A DNA stretch of 15,569 bases from Methanosphaera sp. rholeuAM130 (lineage in GTDB: Archaea > Methanobacteriota > Methanobacteria > Methanobacteriales > Methanobacteriaceae). The stretch is taken from NCBI GenBank assembly GCA_003266065.1, contig MUZY01000146.1, positions 1-15,569 of the forward strand, read 5' to 3'. Position 1 is the stretch's first letter. Every line of letters starts with the position of its first letter. The notes beneath the pieces are model-generated. The model saw nothing but the letters and a program-made list of their open reading frames with translations, ran no database searches and was not told where the DNA came from. Of this stretch, positions 7,599-14,450 are shown piece after piece. The position numbers and the translations under genes were made by a program.

Positions 7599-8366
7599 AT
7601 GGATAATAATAAAGAAGAAACAATTACTGAAAAAATCAAAAAGGCTTTTTCCATATTGGATGATTCGGCATCGAATGATGAAATCCGTACACGTCTTTTG
7701 GATGGTGGACGAATCACCGGGACAAACATGTGTGTACTTGTATGTGCAATGGTAATCGCATCGGTAGGTCTTAATATGAACTCTACCGCGGTTATTATCG
7801 GTGCAATGCTTATTTCCCCAATAATGGGAAGTATTCTTGCATCATCATATGCAAGCGTATCCAATGACTATCCTCTTCTTCGAAAGCATATGAGCGGTTT
7901 CATACTGCAGATTGCAATCAGCATCACTGCCTCAATGATTTATTTTCTGCTATCACCCGTCAAAGCGCCGAGTGCGGAATTAATTGCAAGAACTTCACCG
8001 ACCTTCTTCGACGTACTCATAGCCTTTTTTGGAGGACTTGCAGGAATCATTGGTCAAACCAGAGACGACAAGGTAAACACGGTTATCCCGGGTGTTGCAA
8101 TTGCAACGGCACTGATGCCTCCACTATGTACCTGCGGCTATTCGATTGCCAATGGAAGATGGGATATGCTCCTTGGAGCTGGATATCTGTTTATCCTCAA
8201 CTCCTATTTCATATTCCTGTCCGCAGGTATTATAATGAGTGTCCTGAAAATCCCTAAAACAAGGGAATTAACAGATAAAGAATGGAGAAGGCGTCGTTTC
8301 AGGATGATTCGAAACACCATCATCCTTACGCTGCCCAGCATAGCCGCGGTTTACATGATGCTATAA
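7599..8366 (+). CDS. DUF389 family membrane protein
   Basis: This 255-residue integral membrane protein carries the DUF389 (uncharacterized hydrophobic domain) core. A short cytoplasmic N-terminal region (1-44) is followed by five or six membrane helices. The recognisable core is ASVGLNMNSTAVIIGAMLIS and PIMG, then FFGGLAGIIGQTR, PGVAIATALMPPLCTCGY and GYLFILNSYFI. The family occurs in archaea and bacteria and has no established function. A basic C terminus (KEWRRRRFRMIR) precedes a last hydrophobic helix. It starts 39 bases after the coiled-coil gene with only a weak GGA upstream, so it may end the helicase operon or have its own promoter. Confidence 0.82.
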   Translation: MDNNKEETITEKIKKAFSILDDSASNDEIRTRLLDGGRITGTNMCVLVCAMVIASVGLNMNSTAVIIGAMLISPIMGSILASSYASVSNDYPLLRKHMSGFILQIAISITASMIYFLLSPVKAPSAELIARTSPTFFDVLIAFFGGLAGIIGQTRDDKVNTVIPGVAIATALMPPLCTCGYSIANGRWDMLLGAGYLFILNSYFIFLSAGIIMSVLKIPKTRELTDKEWRRRRFRMIRNTIILTLPSIAAVYMML

Positions 8367-8499
8367 CAATAATCCATTGAAAAGAAATTAAAAATAAGTA
8401 TTGGAAAGAAAAAAATAAATGAAGGTAATGTTCAATACCATCCATAACCTCCCCTTACTATTTATTTTATTTTAAAATTGCCTGAAATCTATTATTATT

Positions 8500-8582
8500 G
8501 ACACTGCCAGTAGTACCAATTCTTAATGACACTGCCAGTAGTACCAATTCTTAATGACACTGCCAGTAGTACCAATTCTTAA
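8500..8582. repeat. Three perfect tandem copies of a 28-bp unit
   Basis: Units start at 8500, 8528 and 8556 with GACACTGCCAGT and end in CAATTCTTAA(T). The copies are identical except that the last lacks its final T. Each contains a dyad ACTG-C-CAGT and is about 39% GC, higher than the AT-rich flanks. There are no spacers between copies, so this is not a CRISPR array. Complete identity suggests recent expansion or strong constraint. A role as a protein-binding iteron, transcription barrier or RNA element is open. Confidence 0.9.
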
Positions 8583-8594
8583 AAAAAATTAGCT

Positions 8595-8609
8595 TTGGAA
8601 AATTTTTGA
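8595..8609. repeat. TTGGAAAATTTTT-type intergenic element, copy 1
   Basis: TTGGAAAATTTTTGA preceded by AGCT. It is the least symmetric of three related sites in this window; the others are at 10410 and 12272. All three lie between genes. Confidence 0.45.
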
Positions 8610-8623
8610 CCGGAGATTAGTTG

Positions 8624-8650
8624 AAAAAAATGATTGAAAAAAAGAGAGGT
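8624..8650 (-). terminator. Oligo-T terminator after the tsaC-DUF2098 operon
   Basis: On the minus strand, CCTCTC is followed by seven T residues (8637-8643) and a second run of seven (8624-8630), 11 bases beyond the DUF2098 stop. This fits archaeal oligo-T termination; no hairpin is needed or seen. Confidence 0.55.
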
Positions 8651-8660
8651 ATCGATTTGA

Positions 8661-8963
8661 TTATCCTCCTCCAACGGCATGTCCACTCATTTCAGCACTT
8701 ACCTTCTTATTGACCTGTTTTTTAATATCATCCATAGTTAATTCCTTAGGTTCGTTATTGGTTTGTTTATAATATTTTTTATCGGTCAGTTCAATATTTC
8801 GAGTATTGTACCATAATTTTGTCAAATCGTCATATTGAATCAATACCCAAGATCCGTCCTTGTTGGTTTTGGTATCTATAACTTCACCAACCGTTCCGAT
8901 TCTTGTATATATCACATATGATCCTACTTCAATTTCACGTTGATGTTTATCTACAACTGCCAT
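8661..8963 (-). CDS. DUF2098 family protein
   Basis: This 100-residue soluble protein belongs to a methanogen family of unknown function. The visible pattern is a small beta-barrel-like stretch, IEVGSYVIYTRIGTVGEVID (10-29), WVLIQYDDLTKLWY (about 39-52), that resembles SH3/KOW-like folds, then a charged tail ending in SAEMSGHAVGGG. The G-x-Y-V-x-Y-x3-G-T-x-G-x-V pattern is what ties it to DUF2098. It lies 60 bases downstream of tsaC on the same strand and is probably in one transcript. The glycine-rich end is unusual. A nucleic acid binding role would suit the fold but is only inference. Confidence 0.7.
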   Translation of the reverse strand: MAVVDKHQREIEVGSYVIYTRIGTVGEVIDTKTNKDGSWVLIQYDDLTKLWYNTRNIELTDKKYYKQTNNEPKELTMDDIKKQVNKKVSAEMSGHAVGGG

Positions 8964-9023
8964 CTTAATACACGTCCTTTATTAATAGTTTTTCCACACT
9001 AGTATAAATTTTTAATCAACATA

Positions 9024-9641
9024 CTATAAATTCATTTTTAAAATCTCGTCCATTTTATTTTCATCACACATTCCTTTGCGTACAATGACGGGCTTATCGC
9101 CGGTTAAATCTATTATGGTGGAATATGTGTTTTTAATTATCCTGCCAGTGTCAATATAAACGGATATCGAATTGCCCAACTGTTCGACTATGTCACATAT
9201 ATTGTCGGGTGTTTTACTATTTGACAGATTGGCACTGGTAGTGGTTATCGGAAAATTCTTGGTTAGTTCTCGGGATATCTCATTGTCGGGTATCCTGACA
9301 CCGATGATATCGGAATTTGCCGTCAATAGTGGGGATACATCCTCATTTTTTCTAAATAGCAGTGTGTAAGTACCCGGAAAGAGCATTTTGGCAATGGATT
9401 TTTGGATCCTGTCAATCTCGGCTACTTGCCCCAATTGTTTGAAGTCGTGTACACATACAGATAACGCTTTGTTGCGACTTCTGTTTTTTACATCAAATAC
9501 CTTATCGATGGCATTGGAACTGTATATGTTGGATGCTATTCCATATATCGTATCTGTAGGATATACGACAAGATTATCCCTGGACAATTCATTAATGATA
9601 TCCTCTATTTCATAACTCTTTGGATTTTTTATTATTTTCAT
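9024..9641 (-). CDS. tsaC: L-threonylcarbamoyladenylate synthase (TsaC/Sua5/YrdC family)
   Basis: The enzyme joins threonine, bicarbonate and ATP into threonylcarbamoyl-AMP, the donor used by the Kae1 (KEOPS) complex to make t6A at position 37 of ANN-decoding tRNAs. The 205 residues form a single YrdC domain, without the extra Sua5 C-terminal domain. Key stretches are YPTDTIYGIAS (about 27-37), KNRSRNKALSV with the K-x-R...K pattern, GVRIPDN, TTSANLSNSKTPD and the late STIIDLT. Two small departures are seen: Ala where the family often has Pro (KPL), and SNS in place of SG. Upstream of the ATG (9641) there is no clear ribosome binding site. Divergent from archaetidylinositol-phosphate synthase; the same pairing is, from memory, present in M. 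thermautotrophicus (MTH1692/MTH1691). Confidence 0.92.
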   Translation of the reverse strand: MKIIKNPKSYEIEDIINELSRDNLVVYPTDTIYGIASNIYSSNAIDKVFDVKNRSRNKALSVCVHDFKQLGQVAEIDRIQKSIAKMLFPGTYTLLFRKNEDVSPLLTANSDIIGVRIPDNEISRELTKNFPITTTSANLSNSKTPDNICDIVEQLGNSISVYIDTGRIIKNTYSTIIDLTGDKPVIVRKGMCDENKMDEILKMNL

Positions 9642-9689
9642 TTTATCTTTATTCAGCTGTTATTTTTCTAAGAAGCTTTATAATAATTA

Positions 9690-9697
9690 TTATATAA
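9690..9697. promoter_or_regulatory. Palindromic TATA box between divergent genes
   Basis: TTATATAA reads the same on both strands and lies in the 78-base gap between tsaC (-) and the CDP-alcohol phosphotransferase (+). On the plus strand its centre is about 26 bases before the ATG at 9720, so transcription would begin at or next to the start codon. On the minus strand a start near 9667 would give tsaC a leader of about 26 bases. Whether both genes use this box is inference. Confidence 0.5.
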
Positions 9698-9719
9698 CTT
9701 AACTTATAAATAGAATATT

Positions 9720-10298
9720 ATGCTGAATGATAAATTAAGACCAAGAACAAATAGAATTACCGGTGAAATTGGCCAAAAAATTGACATCAACCCGAACATC
9801 GTTACGATAATAGGATTGTTGATTAGTCTATTTGCAGGCGTATTATATGCTGCCGGTAATTTAGGGGCAGGGGCTTTATTTATAATTATTAGTGGATTTT
9901 GTGATGTTATTGATGGAGCCATAGCTCGTTCACAAAATCGTAAAACAAGATTCGGTGGATTCTTAGATTCCACATGTGACCGATTTGCAGATGCCTCCAT
10001 TATCATAGGTATTATGTATAGCGGTTTCGTTGATCCGATTTTAGGTGCCCTTGCAATACTTGCATCATTAACCGTCAGTTACGTTCGTTCACGTGCGGAA
10101 ACTGAAGGGCTGAAATGTACTGTTGGAATAGCTGAAAGAGCCGAAAGATTGCTCATTATTGTAATAGGATCAGTTATCGCAGCATTACTTGGCGGATCCC
10201 ATACAGTAATGAATATAACGATAGGACTTTTAACTATTTTAAGTTTCATTACAGTCTTCCAAAGAGTATATTTTGTATGGAATGAGTTGAATGACTAA
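9720..10298 (+). CDS. Archaetidylinositol-phosphate synthase (CDP-alcohol phosphatidyltransferase)
   Basis: This membrane enzyme of 192 residues should transfer the archaetidyl group of CDP-archaeol to inositol-phosphate, the committed step to archaeal inositol lipids. The family signature D-x2-D-G-x2-A-R-x8-G-x3-D-x3-D is complete: Asp62, Asp65, Gly66, Ala69, Arg70, Gly79, Asp83 and Asp87; the aspartates bind metal and act in catalysis. About six helices are seen, with hydrophobic stretches at 27-46, 49-61, 90-108, 109-120 and 140-180. The length and the N-terminal LRPRTNRITGEIG favour this activity over the longer archaetidylserine synthases, but the headgroup is not proved. No ribosome binding site precedes the ATG, in line with a leaderless mRNA. 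A strong terminator follows. Confidence 0.85.
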   Translation: MLNDKLRPRTNRITGEIGQKIDINPNIVTIIGLLISLFAGVLYAAGNLGAGALFIIISGFCDVIDGAIARSQNRKTRFGGFLDSTCDRFADASIIIGIMYSGFVDPILGALAILASLTVSYVRSRAETEGLKCTVGIAERAERLLIIVIGSVIAALLGGSHTVMNITIGLLTILSFITVFQRVYFVWNELND

Positions 10299-10346
10299 TT
10301 AATCAATTGATTATTTTTTTAAAATTTGCTAAAATATGTAAAGATG

Positions 10347-10384
10347 CCGATAAAATAACATTTTATCGGACCCCCTATTTTTTT
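10347..10384 (+). terminator. Perfect hairpin terminator after the lipid synthase gene
   Basis: CCGATAAAAT (10347-10356) and ATTTTATCGG (10360-10369) pair fully over 10 bp with loop AAC. ACCCCCTA and seven T residues (10378-10384) follow. The form is that of a bacterial-style intrinsic terminator, about 50 bases past the stop codon. A second T7 run lies at 10399-10405. Confidence 0.8.
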
Positions 10385-10409
10385 ATTTCAAAAAACACTT
10401 TTTTTAAGC

Positions 10410-10425
10410 TTGGAAAATTTTTCAA
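10410..10425. repeat. TTGGAAAATTTTT-type intergenic element, copy 2
   Basis: TTGGAAAATTTTTCAA is a near-perfect palindrome preceded by AAGC, as copy 1 is preceded by TAGCT. It lies between the terminator above and the A/T-rich promoter region of the flavoprotein gene. Confidence 0.5.
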
Positions 10426-10440
10426 ATAACTATTTTATCT

Positions 10441-10447
10441 ATATAAT
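10441..10447 (+). promoter_or_regulatory. Possible TATA box of the flavoprotein operon
   Basis: ATATAAT within an A/T-rich stretch about 70 bases before the ATG would give a leader of about 45 bases. The support is position and composition only. Confidence 0.3.
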
Positions 10448-10513
10448 CTATAATTAATAATATCTTAAAGGATTAGAAATCACAATACAAGTAGAGAATT
10501 TAAAGTTGATACC

Positions 10514-11746
10514 ATGAATACGTATAATACAGTTGTTGTTGGCGGAGGTGCCAGTGGTATTCTAGCCGCCATTTATCTCAACGATTCAAAGAGCATACTC
10601 TTGGAAAAAAATAATATTTTCGGTAAAAAGATGCTCATTACAGGTGGCGGACGATGCAACATCACAAATAACGCCTCATTCAATGAATACATGAAATGCT
10701 ATTATAATTCCGGCAATTATTACCGGCAAGCATTCAATAACTTCTTTAATGAAGACATTATCAAATTACTTGAGGATAATAACTGCAAGACAAAGGTTGA
10801 AGAAAACAAGAGAGTATTTCCAGTAAGCGATGATTCCAAGACCGTTGTAGATTGCTTGGTCAACATATTGAAAAAATCAAAGACGAAGTTTCGATTAAAT
10901 TCTAAGGTACACAACATTACAAAAAAAGAGGATTGCTTCATCATAGAATATAATGACGAGACAATCAAAACAAAAAACGTTATTCTTTCAACCGGAAGCG
11001 ACAGTTTTCCTAAAACCGGTTCTAACGGTGATGGATACAGATTTGCAAAAGGATTGGGACATGAAATTCCGGAGAATATGGGTGGATTATGTCCTGTTGA
11101 AATTGAAGAGGAATGGATTAGAAAACTTCAGGGAATAACCATGGAGGTTAACCTGGAGATTAAGGCCGACAATAAACGTATCGTTAAGGATTCGGCTTCA
11201 TTACTTTTTACGCACAAGGGAGTAAGCGGACATTGCATCCTGGATAACAGCATGAATATTGAAAGCAATCTCAGAAAAAACAGGAAAGTAGTGATATACC
11301 TCGACTTGGCAGCTGGATATAGCTATGAACAACTTGACGCTATTCTTCAGGATGACTTTAAGAACAATCCCAAGAAACACTTAAGGGTTTATCTGCATAA
11401 GTATCTTCCAAAGAATATGACCGAAGTATTCCTGGAAGCCATTGGCATTGATGATAATTCATTGAATCAGACTACCAAACAGGACAGAATAAGAATAAGG
11501 GATAATTTGAAGAAGATGAAGATAACGGTTAAAAGGGTATGCCTGGAGGATGCAATAGTGGAAAATAGCGGTATCATGCAGAAGGAGATTGATCCCAATA
11601 CGTGTGAATCAAAAATCGTGCCTAACCTGTACATTACCGGTGAATTGATTGAAGGCTGTGGCATCTGCGGAGGATTCAACCTTCAAAAAGCTTTTTCGAC
11701 TGGTGTTTTGGCGGCCTGCAGCATCAACGGGAGGTGTTTGAAATAA
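10514..11746 (+). CDS. HI0933/YhiN-family FAD-dependent oxidoreductase
   Basis: This 410-residue flavoprotein has an N-terminal FAD-binding Rossmann fold: VVVGGGASG (7-15, G-x-G-x2-G) and GKKMLITGGGRCNITN at about 37-52, the family hallmark. NVILSTGSDSFPKTGSNGDGY in the middle and GELIEGCGICGGFNLQKAFSTG near the end complete the pattern. Relatives are often named BaiN or aminoacetone oxidase, but the physiological substrate of most members, including this one, is unknown. In the C-terminal motif the usual DVDG is replaced by EGCG, which creates a C-G-I-C pair next to the flavin site. The start ATG 10514 has only a weak GTTGAT upstream. The last codons overlap the next gene, so the two are probably coupled. 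Confidence 0.85.
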   Translation: MNTYNTVVVGGGASGILAAIYLNDSKSILLEKNNIFGKKMLITGGGRCNITNNASFNEYMKCYYNSGNYYRQAFNNFFNEDIIKLLEDNNCKTKVEENKRVFPVSDDSKTVVDCLVNILKKSKTKFRLNSKVHNITKKEDCFIIEYNDETIKTKNVILSTGSDSFPKTGSNGDGYRFAKGLGHEIPENMGGLCPVEIEEEWIRKLQGITMEVNLEIKADNKRIVKDSASLLFTHKGVSGHCILDNSMNIESNLRKNRKVVIYLDLAAGYSYEQLDAILQDDFKNNPKKHLRVYLHKYLPKNMTEVFLEAIGIDDNSLNQTTKQDRIRIRDNLKKMKITVKRVCLEDAIVENSGIMQKEIDPNTCESKIVPNLYITGELIEGCGICGGFNLQKAFSTGVLAACSINGRCLK

Positions 11747-12243
11747 TAAGCATTAGCTATGACAGAAGAAATTATCAGGAGGACATGATCAGGTACATCG
11801 AAAGCTTTGACAACGTCGTCGAACTTGGCTGTCACGTGGGAACATCCACGAAGATTATATCAAAGCTATGTCAGGACGCCACGGTATACGCATTTGACAA
11901 TAGCCCCGAAAGTGTTGAGGCAATGGATAATCTTGGCATAGAATACAGCAACATAAAATTCAAGTGTGCTGATGTAAGGGATAAGGACATGTTGTATGAA
12001 TTTGCCAAATCCCACAAGGATATTGACGTGTTATGTATTGATTTGGGTGGAGGTTACCATCCGGATACCGTGTTTAAGGTATTTTTCCTATGGTCATCAA
12101 TTTTAAAGCCGAGGGTATGCCTACTTAGAAACAGGGGTTTGGTTGACTTTATCAATTCATCCCAAACCGGCGAACGTATCCATTCCGATAATGGTTTTCT
12201 ATCCTCATGTGCCGATGACATAATACCCAAAGAACTGAAGTGA
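11734..12243 (+). CDS. Class I SAM-dependent methyltransferase-like protein
   Basis: The protein has up to 169 residues. Motif I VVELGCHVGTSTKII (about 28-42) and an acidic turn VYAFDNSPES after the second strand mark a SAM-binding Rossmann fold; FKCADVRDK and DVLCIDLGGG are the next two strand ends. The domain is short and lacks a clear substrate-binding region, so the methyl acceptor is unknown, and loss of methyltransferase activity cannot be excluded. The start is uncertain. GTG 11734 lies inside the strong ribosome binding site GGGAGGTG; the codon six bases after that site is ATA (11743); the first in-frame ATG is 11785, which would remove the ISYDRRNYQ segment. It overlaps the flavoprotein gene by 13 bases. 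Confidence 0.75.
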   Translation: MFEIISISYDRRNYQEDMIRYIESFDNVVELGCHVGTSTKIISKLCQDATVYAFDNSPESVEAMDNLGIEYSNIKFKCADVRDKDMLYEFAKSHKDIDVLCIDLGGGYHPDTVFKVFFLWSSILKPRVCLLRNRGLVDFINSSQTGERIHSDNGFLSSCADDIIPKELK

Positions 12244-12271
12244 TACAAAGAATCAATTATAATGGATATTG

Positions 12272-12286
12272 TTGGAATTTTTTCAA
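12272..12286. repeat. TTGGAAAATTTTT-type intergenic element, copy 3
   Basis: TTGGAATTTTTTCAA, a 15-base near-palindrome of the same form as the sites at 8595 and 10410, with two bases of the A-run changed to T. It lies about 29 bases after the methyltransferase-like gene and may mark its 3' end. Confidence 0.4.
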
Positions 12287-12325
12287 AAAATTAGGATAAT
12301 AGTACACATATTTGAAATAACAATG

Positions 12326-12334
12326 TTATAAAAA
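12326..12334 (+). promoter_or_regulatory. Possible TATA box of the dehydroquinate operon
   Basis: TTATAAAAA is placed so that transcription about 26 bases downstream would give a leader near 42 bases with GAAGGGAT before the ATG. A second A/T box, TATAATTATA at 12361-12370, is closer and would give a leader of only a few bases. Confidence 0.35.
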
Positions 12335-12398
12335 TCATTTTAAGATACAAAATACAGATGTATAATTATACTGAAAAATTAATTAATGAAGGGATAAT

Positions 12399-13193
12399 AT
12401 GATCGGAAAAAAAATAAGAATTGAAAGAATAATAAACAGAAAAACAGGAAAATGTGTAATAGCACCAATGGATCATGGAATAAGCGGAGGACCAATACCT
12501 GGAATTATAAACATGACCGAAACAATCGATTCAGTGGCAAGCGGAGGAGCAAACGCAGTTTTAATGCATAAGGGTATGGTAATAAACGGTCACCGTGGCT
12601 ACGGTACGGATATAGGATTAATCATACACCTCTCAGCCAGTACTGATTTAAGCGTAGACCCATACCACAAAGTACAAGTGACAAGCGTTGAAAAAGCTTT
12701 GAAACTGGGAGCAGATGCCGTAAGCGTACACGTAAACATAGGAAGTGAAAAGGAACCGGAAATGTTACACAATACAGGTAAAATTGCAGAAACCTGTGCC
12801 GAATGGGGAATGCCACTTCTTGCCATGATGTACCCACGCGGACCAAAAATTGACAATGAACACGACCCGGATGTCGTGAAACTGGCTGCACGTGTAGGAG
12901 CCGAACTAGGTGCGGACATAGTGAAAACAAACTACACCGGTGATCCTGATTCATTCAAGGAAGTAGTCGACGGCTGTCCGGTACCTGTAATAATAGCCGG
13001 CGGACCAAAAATAGAAACGGAAAGACAGCTCTTTGAAATGGTTTATGATGCAATAGATGTCGGGGGAGCAGGAGTGGCATTTGGAAGAAACATATTCCAG
13101 GCAAAAGATCCTGCAAAAATGACACGTGCATTGGTGGGAGTTGTTCATGAAAAAATGACACCGGATGAAGCGTTAGATATCCTAAAGGAATAA
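12399..13193 (+). CDS. aroA': 2-amino-3,7-dideoxy-D-threo-hept-6-ulosonate synthase (ADH synthase)
   Basis: This class I aldolase-like enzyme makes the seven-carbon precursor of 3-dehydroquinate from 6-deoxy-5-ketofructose 1-phosphate and aspartate semialdehyde, the archaeal route that replaces DAHP synthase. The protein has 264 residues and a TIM-barrel pattern. Asp25 (APMDHG), Tyr145 (MMYPRG) and Lys176 (VKTNYTGD) each lie eight positions before the Asp33, Tyr153 and Schiff-base Lys184 recalled for the M. jannaschii enzyme MJ0400, so the active site is complete. IIAGGPK and GGAGVAFGRNIFQ form the phosphate-binding end. GAAGGGAT precedes the ATG. The second pathway gene follows after 14 bases. 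Confidence 0.95.
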   Translation: MIGKKIRIERIINRKTGKCVIAPMDHGISGGPIPGIINMTETIDSVASGGANAVLMHKGMVINGHRGYGTDIGLIIHLSASTDLSVDPYHKVQVTSVEKALKLGADAVSVHVNIGSEKEPEMLHNTGKIAETCAEWGMPLLAMMYPRGPKIDNEHDPDVVKLAARVGAELGADIVKTNYTGDPDSFKEVVDGCPVPVIIAGGPKIETERQLFEMVYDAIDVGGAGVAFGRNIFQAKDPAKMTRALVGVVHEKMTPDEALDILKE

Positions 13194-13207
13194 TACGGGT
13201 GTAAAAC

Positions 13208-14287
13208 ATGAAATTTGCATGGGTAAGACCTAACGGTACATGGAATGAACGTAAAGAAGCCATCGTAAGTGCATTGGAATCCGGATTTGACCATATACTA
13301 GACTTCGATAATGCGGATACGATAAGGGAACTGGGCGATATAAAAGTAGTCTCAGACAAAGAAGACTCCGACATACTGTTACTTGGATTTGAAAAGAAAA
13401 TCACCGTAGATGACGTGAAACAGGCCCTTGGCCAGGACAAAAAAGTTGCGGCCTACGTTGAAATAAACAACAAGGAAGATGAACTGCTGGTTTCTCAACT
13501 GGGTACACTGGCCGATTATGTCATACTAAAGGGTAAAAACTGGAAAGTCATACCATTGGAAAACATCATAGCCAGCCTCCAAAAACGTACCTCAAAGATA
13601 ATGGTAGATGTTACAAACTATGAGGAAGCAAAACTTGCACTTGAAACCATGGAACACGGCTCAGACGGTGTATTAATTTCATCAAACGATGGAAACGACA
13701 TAAGAAAGCTGGGTCAACTTATTGAAAAATCATCATCGGAAAGTTATGACTTAAAAACTGCCACCGTAACTGAAGTCAAATCACTCGGATTGGGAGACCG
13801 CGTCTGTGTAGATACCTGTTCAATGATGGAAGTCGGAGAGGGAATGCTGATAGGGTCATTCTCAACGGGACTATTCCTGATTCACAGCGAATCACTGGAA
13901 AGCGAATATGTGGCAAGCCGTCCGTTCAGGGTAAACGCCGGACCGGTACACGCATACATAATGACTCCTGGAAACAAGACAAGATATTTATCTGAAATCG
14001 AAGCAGGAGATGAAGTATTAACCGTAAACAGTGAAGGAGATACGAAAACAGCTATCGTTGGAAGAGTTAAAATTGAAAGAAGACCGTTGATATTGATAGA
14101 AGCCGAATATGAAGGTCAAAGAATCAGGACACTCCTGCAAAACGCCGAAACAATCAGACTTGTAAACGATAAAAAAGAAGCCGTATCCGTAGTGGACGTC
14201 AAAGTAGGAGATAAACTCCTGGCATACTTCACTACCGGTGCAAGACACTTCGGCATGGCTATCAAAGAACAGATTATTGAAAAATAA
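13208..14287 (+). CDS. aroB': 3-dehydroquinate synthase II
   Basis: The enzyme oxidatively deaminates and cyclises the product of ADH synthase to 3-dehydroquinate with NAD+, feeding the shikimate pathway for aromatic amino acids. The 359 residues match the MJ1249 family in length. The start MKFAWVRPNGTWNERKEAI is characteristic, and GLGDRVCVDTCSMMEVGEGMLIGS followed by SRPFRVNAGPVHAY is the conserved middle. It is unrelated to bacterial AroB. The start ATG 13208 follows CGGGTGT by six bases. It is the second gene of a two-gene operon with the ADH synthase and shares its promoter; a T-run terminator follows. No other aro gene is in view. Confidence 0.95.
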   Translation: MKFAWVRPNGTWNERKEAIVSALESGFDHILDFDNADTIRELGDIKVVSDKEDSDILLLGFEKKITVDDVKQALGQDKKVAAYVEINNKEDELLVSQLGTLADYVILKGKNWKVIPLENIIASLQKRTSKIMVDVTNYEEAKLALETMEHGSDGVLISSNDGNDIRKLGQLIEKSSSESYDLKTATVTEVKSLGLGDRVCVDTCSMMEVGEGMLIGSFSTGLFLIHSESLESEYVASRPFRVNAGPVHAYIMTPGNKTRYLSEIEAGDEVLTVNSEGDTKTAIVGRVKIERRPLILIEAEYEGQRIRTLLQNAETIRLVNDKKEAVSVVDVKVGDKLLAYFTTGARHFGMAIKEQIIEK

Positions 14288-14315
14288 TCTTGTCCAATCC
14301 CTTCAAAAAAAATAA

Positions 14316-14337
14316 CCCCCTTTGACACCCTTTTTTT
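14316..14337 (+). terminator. Oligo-T terminator after the dehydroquinate operon
   Basis: CCCCC, TTTGACACCC and then seven T residues (14331-14337) lie 30-50 bases past the stop codon. There is no hairpin. The C-run followed by T7 resembles the site at 10371-10384. Confidence 0.55.
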
Positions 14338-14450
14338 ATAGAAAAAAAATTTAATAAGAATGATTACTACTAATTATTATAACTGCTAAGATAAAGAATA
14401 ATACAATGGGAATATCCCCCATTTAATTTGTTTAAATGTGTGTGAATATT

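Larger units (their letters stand above)
8367..8660. other. Convergent intergenic region with tandem repeats
   Basis: The gap separates DUF389 (+) from DUF2098 (-), whose 3' ends face each other. It holds a pyrimidine-rich stretch with CTCCCC and T-rich tail at about 8448-8474 that could stop plus-strand transcription, the 28-bp triplicate at 8500-8582, one copy of the TTGGAAAATTTTT element at 8595, and T-runs that would end minus-strand transcription at 8624-8643. No gene or structured RNA was recognised. Confidence 0.6.

Noticed and set aside
8367..8460. Minus-strand small frame after GGGGAGGTTATGG near 8440
   Set aside because: The spacing from the purine block to ATG is only about two bases and the frame runs antisense into the DUF389 gene.
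8500..8582. CRISPR array
   Set aside because: The 28-base units follow each other directly with no spacers, and no cas gene is in the window.
12955..13440. 161-codon minus-strand frame across the two dehydroquinate genes
   Set aside because: It spans the ends of two well-recognised genes on the other strand and has no family features.
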